DNA of 64,000 nucleotides from Jaltomata sinuosa (lineage: Eukaryota > Streptophyta > Magnoliopsida > Solanales > Solanaceae), in assembly GCA_003996215.1 (NCBI GenBank), contig QJPP01001545.1, positions 1-64,000 of the forward strand. Reading direction: 5' to 3'. The notes beneath the pieces were generated by a model, which saw nothing but the letters and a program-made list of their open reading frames with translations, did not search any database and was not told the DNA's origin. The first letter of the stretch is position 1, and every line of letters begins with the position of its first letter. Positions 57,727-64,000 of this stretch are shown here, in pieces. Both the position numbers and the translations under genes were made by a program.

Positions 57727-59089
57727 TGATAAGTAGGTAGTTTACCTACTTATTTAGTCTTTAGGCTTATGCTTTTGCTAGTTTAAAGTGGAAAAATAGT
57801 GCAATTGACACGAATTACTTCTTTTTTGCAGGTCTTTGTGTTTAAGAAGTGTTTGGGATGAATTCAAAAGAGGGAAATTCAGAGAAGCAAGTAGCTGGAA
57901 GCAGCACATGACTTCACGAATGCAGGGTCCCAGCCGTGTACACAAAGGCCAACCGAGTTGAAGCTCTGCAAATGCAGTGTACCACTCACATACCCGAAGG
58001 TCAACCAGATAAAGACCCTTCGCGAATGCGGTGGACACTACGCAAAGGCAAAGAAGGAAAGCAGATGTGAGGGCAGATTTGGAAATTCCCACTTTTGGAA
58101 ACCCCAATTCACATAAACCTCTTCCCAGCTGATTTGAAACTCATCTTTGGCTTAATCCTTGGAACTTTTGAGGAAGCTTGGGAGCAAGTTGTTCATCCAA
58201 CACCATAGGAGTGAAGATTTGGAGGAATATATTGTAAAATCTTTAGTTTCCAATCTTTAACTCTTGTTCTTAATTGTTATTTTATTAGTGTGTTTGTTAA
58301 CTTGAGATTTGGGTTTGTATTAGAGATAATACTTGTTTGTATATTACATTCATATATAGATTTTGTTCTTGTTTGTTTATTTGGGTCTATTGAATCCTCC
58401 ATGCTTGAAAGCTAGAAAAGAAAGGAGCTCTCTCTTTTTTCCAGCCTTCTTTTTATAGTCAATGTTTACAAACATTGACTTAGCTTGCTGATTTGGGTTT
58501 TTGCTGGAGAGAAAAATTCTCAAATTCTGGAAGATTCACTAGTGGGTACATAGGAATCCATCTATATTGGAGGCTAGGAATAGCTCTAATTGCAAAAATC
58601 TCCTATTTAAGGATCCGAGCTAGAAATAGGATGACCTCCCCAAGTTATTTGGCTGGTTTATTGCTTACTCGTGTTAGTTCGAGAGAAAACACACGAGATA
58701 TATGCTTGATTGGTCGAGAGACAGTTAGGCATACCTTTAGCCAAGACTACCTAGGTGTCAACCAGGTATAAGTCTTATGAATTAAATTCCCATTCCCGAT
58801 TCTCCCTTGTTGTCTTTGCTTGGCAAAAGCAAGGTGAAAGTCATTTATCACTCTATCTTTTATTTAATTTTCTTTTATCTTTAATTGTAGTCTAAAACCC
58901 CCCTTTTAGATATCTTTTCCCTTTTTGTTATTTGAACTTCAATAAGTTGTTTGGACTCTTTATTAGCACGATCACGACTATATTGTTCCCTTGGGTACGA
59001 TCCCGACACTTGTTGGAAATTATAAATTATTTTTTGCTCTGACAATCACCGTGGCCTCCTACTTGGAGAGCACGATTTGAGAATTATTA
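57727..59089 (+). mobile_element. 5' LTR of the third element (1363 bp)
   Basis: Starts TGATAAGTAGG and ends GAATTATTA (TCA mutated to TTA). The part before the PBS, 'gtacgatcccgacacttgttgg', parallels 'ggattcgaccccaaccttgttgg' of the gag-protease LTR. It has a degenerate CGCGAA-type block at 57910-58060. No clear TATA box is found. Confidence 0.85.
57910..58060. repeat. TTCGCGAA-type block in LTR
   Basis: TTCGCGAA, an 8-bp palindrome, at 58019-58026, with degenerate 'acgaatgcaggg', 'caaatgcagtg' and 'acgcaaaggc' words around it. The same palindrome recurs in the leader of this element. Confidence 0.6.
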
Positions 59090-59093
59090 AAAA

Positions 59094-59111
59094 TGGCATC
59101 GCTGCCGGGGA
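59094..59111 (+). other. Primer binding site, Athila type
   Basis: TGGCATCGCTGCCGGGGA differs by two bases from TGGCGCCGTTGCCGGGGA. It is the same tRNA class as the PBS at 14702. Confidence 0.8.
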
Positions 59112-60767
59112 ATAATTTGGCGTATTAAGTTAGTTTAGAATTTGAGTTTACTTACTCTAGTTCAATTTTGTCAACAATTTGGAATCTCTAAGTGAGGATG
59201 TTATGAATGAGGCAAGCTTGAAAGTGGAGATACCCAAATCCCACTTCAACCTTTGTTTGACCTTAAGTTTGATTGAATGGACGAGAGTCGAAGTAATCAA
59301 TCTTTTGGAAGACCTTGGAAGGAGGGTGGATGAAAGTCTATCCGGGCTTGAGTTTGTCGAAGAAAGAAGGCAAAGTGTCCTTCCTCACTTGAAGGTTAAA
59401 AAGTGCACATGCGAAATCAAGAGAATGGCCTTCTCATGTTAAAACCTTCACCCCGGGAGCATCACCGAAAATTTGATTCAAGTTTGGGTCAAAGGTTCAA
59501 ATCTTCCAAGTGGAGATCCAAAAGGTGAGGTAGCTTGTGTCGTGTCGCGACGTTAAATTGTGTACTTGATGGGAGGAAAGCCATCATTCTTATGCTTTAC
59601 TTCACTTTGTGTTTATTTTTTGTGTGTTTTAGGTGGCCAAAGGAATGAGAAGAGGAACCAAGTTTTAAGAAGCACCAAAAATACCTCTGAAAAATGTGAT
59701 TTTCTCACCTGGAAGAGTGCTTGTCGGACATGCCATCGCACATACCATCGCACAAGCAACCAGTGAACTGATCAAAAACACTATCATGTGCGAACATGGT
59801 GCATTTCACACCTCACAAAGTGCCTGTCGTACCAGGCATCGCACATCGCGGGTAGTATGCTGAAGAAAAAGTGAAAATCTGGTCTAACTAGTCTTCTTCG
59901 CGAACGCAGAGGACTGGCCGCGAACGTAGAGGACTGGCCGCGAACGCGAAGACCAGATTTATTACAGGCCTTCGCGAATGCGGTGGACCGGCTCTGAATG
60001 ATAAGGTCAGCTAAATGTCAAGTCTTCATGCACGCGGAGGGCCGCCCATGAACGCGAAGCTTCCAGGCTGTTCAGGTAAATTTAAAAACGTTCAAAAATC
60101 AAAAGCCCCAAACATTTTCTTCTCAAAACAAAAAGTACCCCCTTTCCTTTGGCACACAATAATCCAATCAAGCCCTTCCATTCATAACTTCACAACTTGC
60201 AATCAATCAGGTATGAACTCCACCCTCCTTGTATTTTGAAATGGGTTCTTTTCTTCCTCAACTTGATGTGTAGAAAATGGGTGAGGACATTTTGGTTTAT
60301 CCCCTCTTGTTTTATATCAACTTCTATTTATGTTTAAATTAATAAATTTTTGGGTGAAATTAGTTGAGGCTATGTCCTATTTGGTGGGACTAAAAAGTGG
60401 TGTTTTGATTGGTTCTAAAAACCTTGGAAGATCAAGCAAAAACTACTTGTCTCCCATGTGTTTGAGAAAATGCCTCAAAGAGGAAGATATGGGAAATGGC
60501 ACTGCCCTTCGCATTTGTGGTCACCTTTACATATTCTCGAAGGAGAAAAAATTCTAAAAAATAAAACCCTTCTTCGCGAATGCAGCCACCTGGATGCAAA
60601 CGCGAAGAAGGATCACTTGGCAGTGTCAAAACAGTAACTCCGTATAGCCCATCTCGGAATTTCTTTCAACCATGTATTTGGCCTAAGTGCTTCATAATAC
60701 ATTGTTTTAAGTGTCCCTAAGAACTTTTAACATATTGGTGTGTTTTGTAGGTACTTTGATACAAAAG
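59112..60767 (+). other. Leader of the third element
   Basis: 1.65 kb without a firm gene. A small frame of 87 codons (59179-59442) follows the PBS closely; it is acidic/basic mixed with no known motif, and may be a leader ORF or chance. Two acceptor-like sites are 'tgtgtgttttag' (about 59632) and 'gtgtgttttgtag' (about 60750), the latter 17 bases before ATG 60768. Repeats of the TTCGCGAA word lie at 59885-60060 and 60573-60610, and a 'catcgcacat' word block at 59720-59865. Confidence 0.5.
59720..60065. repeat. Two palindrome-type word blocks in the leader
   Basis: 59720-59865 has repeated 'gccatcgcacat', 'catgtgcgaacatggtgca' and 'catcgcacatcgcg' words. 59885-60060 has 'ttcgcgaacgcagaggactgg' repeated about five times with changes, including TTCGCGAA at 59897-59904. 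These lie outside the LTR, unlike most other blocks. Confidence 0.65.
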
Positions 60768-62102
60768 ATGGCCTCCAACGGTAGTGATAATGAAGTTGAA
60801 AATGCTCCGGATGTGGAAATAGAGGAGAACTACGATCATGATAGGTTTCTATCGGCATCATGTGAACGGTGGTATGACGAGCTATTGTCCAAACCCTTTG
60901 TTAGGGAGAAAGGAATCAATATGGACAAAGTTGACAAAAAAATGCCAGAATTCTACAAGAGGTTGGTGGAGCGGGGTTGGATATGTTTTGCTCCTCCACC
61001 TATCATGGCTAACCACACAGTGGTTACTGAGTTCAATGCCAATGCATCTATCACTAATTTCAATGGTGCACTAGTCACTACTAGTCGGGGAATCCAAGTG
61101 AGCTTCAACCCCGAGATCATTAATGTACTATACAACCTTTGGGATGTTGACAACGAGGTTTACATTGCAAAATCCAAAGCCGAAGGGAACCAGTGGTTGG
61201 TAGACAAGTTGAATGATGGGGTAACCCAAAATTGGTTGACTTTGCAGAAAGGGGATGATTCACATGAGTTTACTACAAAAGCCAAGACTTGGCTTTCAAT
61301 TATCAGTGCGAGGATCATGCCATCCACTCATGACACAGATGTGACCCCTGACCAAGCATTGATGGTGGCAGCCCTCATTAATGGAATAGATGTGAATGTT
61401 GGTATCCATATTGTGGCTCAGATGGCTGAGGTAGCTAGTGGAAGGTCTAAAAACCTTTTCTTTCCTTCATTTGTGACCCAGTTGTGCTACAATGCTAGGC
61501 TGTTGCTAGATTCGACTAACATTACAAAGAAGCCAGTAGCTATGATCCACCCATTATTGAAGAGGGCCCCAGAAGCAATGCAGAAGAAGAGGAAGATTGA
61601 TGTGGCTTCTGCATCTTTTGGACAGTTTCTAGAATCTTTGACTGAGACTATCGGTCCTTCCACAGTTCCATATGGATCATTTGAGTCTGTGGGAGCTCTA
61701 AAGTCCAGGCCCTATCTCATGCGCCACCTCTCTAGCCAGATTCAGTGAGTAGATGCACATGTTCAGCAGTTGTTAGCCGAATTCTCTTATGGTTCAGTTG
61801 GAGCTGACACACCAGCAGGTACTGAGTCCCTCCCATCCTTGGCCAAAGTGGACAATGATTAGAAATTGATTAATGGTCATTTGAGTGCAATGAATACACG
61901 CTTGGAGCATATGAGCTGCAGGCAAGAAAAAATGGAAAAGCGGCAAAAGAACTTAAGCGAGCACGAGAAGAATAAGAGCAAGTTCCTAAACAAGATGATG
62001 GATAGATTGAAGTCCTTTTGTGGATCGGGAGGAGCCTAGGAGGATGATGATGATAAGGATGAGGAGAGACTTGAGTTTACCTCTTCTTCCAATTCAAATT
62101 GA
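60768..62102 (+). pseudogene. Plant transposon protein (gag-like), with in-frame stops
   Basis: The open frame runs 60711-61748, but ATG 60768 (MASNGSDNEVEN) after an acceptor-like site is the better start. The middle is the plant-specific domain known as putative plant transposon protein (Transposase_32 in Pfam, to my knowledge): MPEFYKRLVERGWICF, VSFNPEIINVLYNLWDV, WLSIISARIMPSTHDTDV and LFFPSFVTQLCYNARLL, then KKRKI. The frame continues past TGA 61746 with 118 more codons broken by TAG 61860 and TAG 62037: a coiled-coil-like stretch (MNTRLEHMSCRQEKMEKRQ), then an acidic end DDDDKDEER, stop at 62100. All three stops could come from CGA or CAG by C to T change. Molecular role unknown. Confidence 0.82.
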
Positions 62103-64000
62103 TGCACCTCAGGGAGCCCCCTCAAACTTATTCCTTACTTTGATGCAATGAGGGCACTGCCCTATCTTAGTTGGGGATGGTGTGTGATCCCCACTCTATC
62201 TTTCTAGTTTAGCTTGCTTTACTTATGGATATTATTATGCCCTCGCTAGGCTTGTTTTTTTTTTTTGTTGGGTATTATTGTGCCCTTGCCATGCTTGTTT
62301 TGTTTGTTTGTTTGTATATATTTTGTGCCCTTGTCGGGTGTACCTTGTGGATTTGCACCCTTGTCGGGTTTTGATGTTGTGTGAAACAAGTTGATGGTTT
62401 AGTTTTAGTTTTCTTTACTTTTTAGTTTCTTTTGTTATTTTGTAGTTGAGATATGGTTGTTGTGGTCAAGGGGAAGTGTGAGTACACGTTAGGCTAGATG
62501 GAACTTGCTGGGGGATATTTGTTCTGCAAGTGACGATACGCGAATAGCACGAGCTTTGCATAGGCCCACTATTTGGCCTATACGTTGCACGTGCGATGCA
62601 CACTTTTTACATATGAATCGCATGTGCCCGGAAAATGTGATATTTGCTTTGATCCACCTTGTGTAGCCATGCCGATTTAGATAGATGAATTGGCCCAAAG
62701 ATAGACTGGGTGACGACATTCTTAAGGGAAAATCATCATCTTTTGAGGTTTTGGTCGCAAATTGACTTGTTTTGTACCAATGAAGTAGTCTTGCATGTTA
62801 AGTGAAATAGGCATACCCTTCCAAATATTTTGTGAAAAATGCTTGGCAAAGAGTGATTTTGTGATAACTCTTTTAATCTTTTTGTGACTCTTGACTCATT
62901 AGTGGTGATAATGTAAAATATCTCATCTTTGTTCTTGTTTAGGAAGTTAAAAATTGATCCTTCTTGAATAATTCGCATGTCATGTGTGGTGAGGTTTAGT
63001 TGAATAATTCTCGTGCATGTGTGTCGTCTAGAACTTGCCCTGAATGTGATTCAAGGAAAAATTCTAGGTGTAACCGAGCTTGAAAGATGACCTTAGGCCC
63101 TTTTTGATAAGCCACTTCACCCAAATGACTTCCCAATGACATCAAATCCTAGTGAACCCCTTTGAGCTTGTGACCATTCTTTGGCACCTTGTCAACACCT
63201 TGACCTTTTGGAACCTCTATCTTGGCACCCATCCTCCCTAATGGCTTGAAAATGAAAAGTAGGCTAAAAGGTTAAGTTTGGGAAGGAGGGGACAAAAGAA
63301 AACATAGGCAAATGCCTAAGTTTGGGGGTGCATATGATTAAATGAGGAGAAGAAAGGAAGTGAACTTCAACTGAAAGGTAGCACCTTAATTTCAAATTGA
63401 AAATTGCTCCAAAATATCAATCTAATGAGCAAAGTGAAAAGTAAAAATTGGTTCTACCAAGTGAAGGTTATATAAGGTGTGAATGATCAAGAGTTAAAAA
63501 GGAGAATCTTGGGTTCTGTGAGGGAGAAATAAGGTGAAGTTGAAATTAAAAATGTGAGCGGTGTTCAAAATGAAAACAAAAGAGCATTAGAGAGGTGTAG
63601 TCACTTGAACCAAATGATATCCTCACCTTAGCCCTATCCATCATCGTAACCCGCAAGTCCTTTGTGATTCCGAGCTTGGCTACCCTACATTAGTGGCAAC
63701 TTACATGAAGGGCAAGCCTATGGTTCGACATGTGTGCACTTGAACTTCCTTGTGAGCGTGAGTGTTTGTATTTTGTCCCTTGTGATTGTCATTGTACATA
63801 ATGTGTTTTTGGGACTTTCATTCTTGTGAGGGCATGCGAATTAGGATAGTTGGTGACATTGATAAACTCTTAAAATGAGTCAAATGAGCATGTTTTGGTA
63901 AGCTAGTGGTTTGAGTCACATCTTGAGGATTGGTTGTTGTCACTTGCTTGTTCTTATTGTGCCTTTGCATCATGAGTTTGTGTTTTGAATTGAAGGAAAT
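62103..64000 (+). other. 3' untranslated region of the third element
   Basis: No gene is recognised; short frames here lack motifs. The T-rich, 'cccttgtcgggt'-repeating part (62230-62380) is followed by a section parallel in order to 17730-18790 of the gag-protease element: 'tctagaacttgccc', 'aggccctttttg', a purine-rich motif TAAGTTTGGGGGTG (63317-63330), 'gggcaagcctatggt', and 'catgagtttgtgtt' at the window end. Confidence 0.65.

Larger units (their letters stand above)
57727..64000 (+). mobile_element. Athila-like non-autonomous element, 3' end outside
   Basis: LTR 57727-59089, PBS 59094, a long leader, one gag-like gene (60768-62102) and a 3' untranslated region that reaches the window edge. 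CCTAC (57722-57726) is the expected left target duplication. No protease, reverse transcriptase or integrase is seen in the 4.9 kb of internal region shown. The last bases, 'catgagtttgtgttttgaattg', match the stretch about 90 bp before the 3' LTR in the gag-protease element, so the 3' LTR probably starts just past 64000. Confidence 0.82.

Noticed and set aside
58493..59442. Small frames in the third element LTR and leader (92 and 87 codons).
   Set aside because: No motif or homologue is evident. The first overlaps the LTR end. The second is mentioned under the leader but not called as a gene.
60711..61748. Host gene, because of the long open frame.
   Set aside because: It lies between an LTR with an Athila-type PBS and a retroelement 3' untranslated region, and a degraded relative is at 29404-36018.

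Overview
This window is plant nuclear repeat DNA with no host gene that I can recognise. Two kinds of evidence point to a dicot, most likely Solanaceae. First, the chromodomain-type Ty3/gypsy (Tekay/Del-like) elements have very long 3.3-3.6 kb LTRs that begin 'tgtgatgaccc' and end 'ggtcgtgaca'. Second, there are Athila-like PBS sites and a plant-specific 'putative plant transposon protein' domain. The genus is an inference; I could not search a database.

Layout. 1-736 is the 3' part of a Tekay-type LTR. 737-6364 is an AT-rich tandem array that ends in CACTA subterminal sequence. 6365-6916 plus 25931-26063 are two halves of a minus-strand LTR, split by a 19-kb Tekay-like element (6917-25925, target duplication ATTTC). 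That element is itself split inside its reverse transcriptase region by a young non-autonomous gag-protease element (13364-20123, target duplication CTCCT). 26064-29403 is decayed LTR-like and unclassified repeat. 29404-36018 is a minus-strand gag-like pseudogene of the plant transposon protein family, split by a 5.1-kb non-autonomous CACTA element (29830-34957, target duplication TTA). That CACTA is mostly filled with the same tandem array seen at 737-6364. 36019-39453 is more LTR-like sequence and short repeats.

39454-47451 is a compressed pair of direct LTRs, here called A and B, of another family. LTR A carries a solo LTR (39585-41693, duplication ATATA). LTR B is the matching empty site. 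LTR B is cut by a minus-strand Tekay-like element (47452-57726 and beyond the window). The LTR of that element contains a further solo LTR (48750-52271), and its gag/protease end is cut by a third element (57727 to beyond 64000) that encodes the plant transposon protein domain.

How the parts relate. The two chromoviruses once encoded gag, protease, reverse transcriptase, RNase H, integrase and chromodomain; both are broken by stops, frameshifts and insertions. The two Athila-like elements lack pol, so they would need another element's enzymes. They share PBS type, LTR start, leader layout and 3' untranslated layout although their coding regions differ. The most interesting general pattern is a block of short CpG-rich inverted repeats in many unrelated LTRs, often just upstream of a TATA box, with a different word in each family. 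A second is a higher-order satellite-like array carried inside a CACTA transposon. A third is a good splice acceptor directly before the gag-type ATG in all three elements whose leader is visible.
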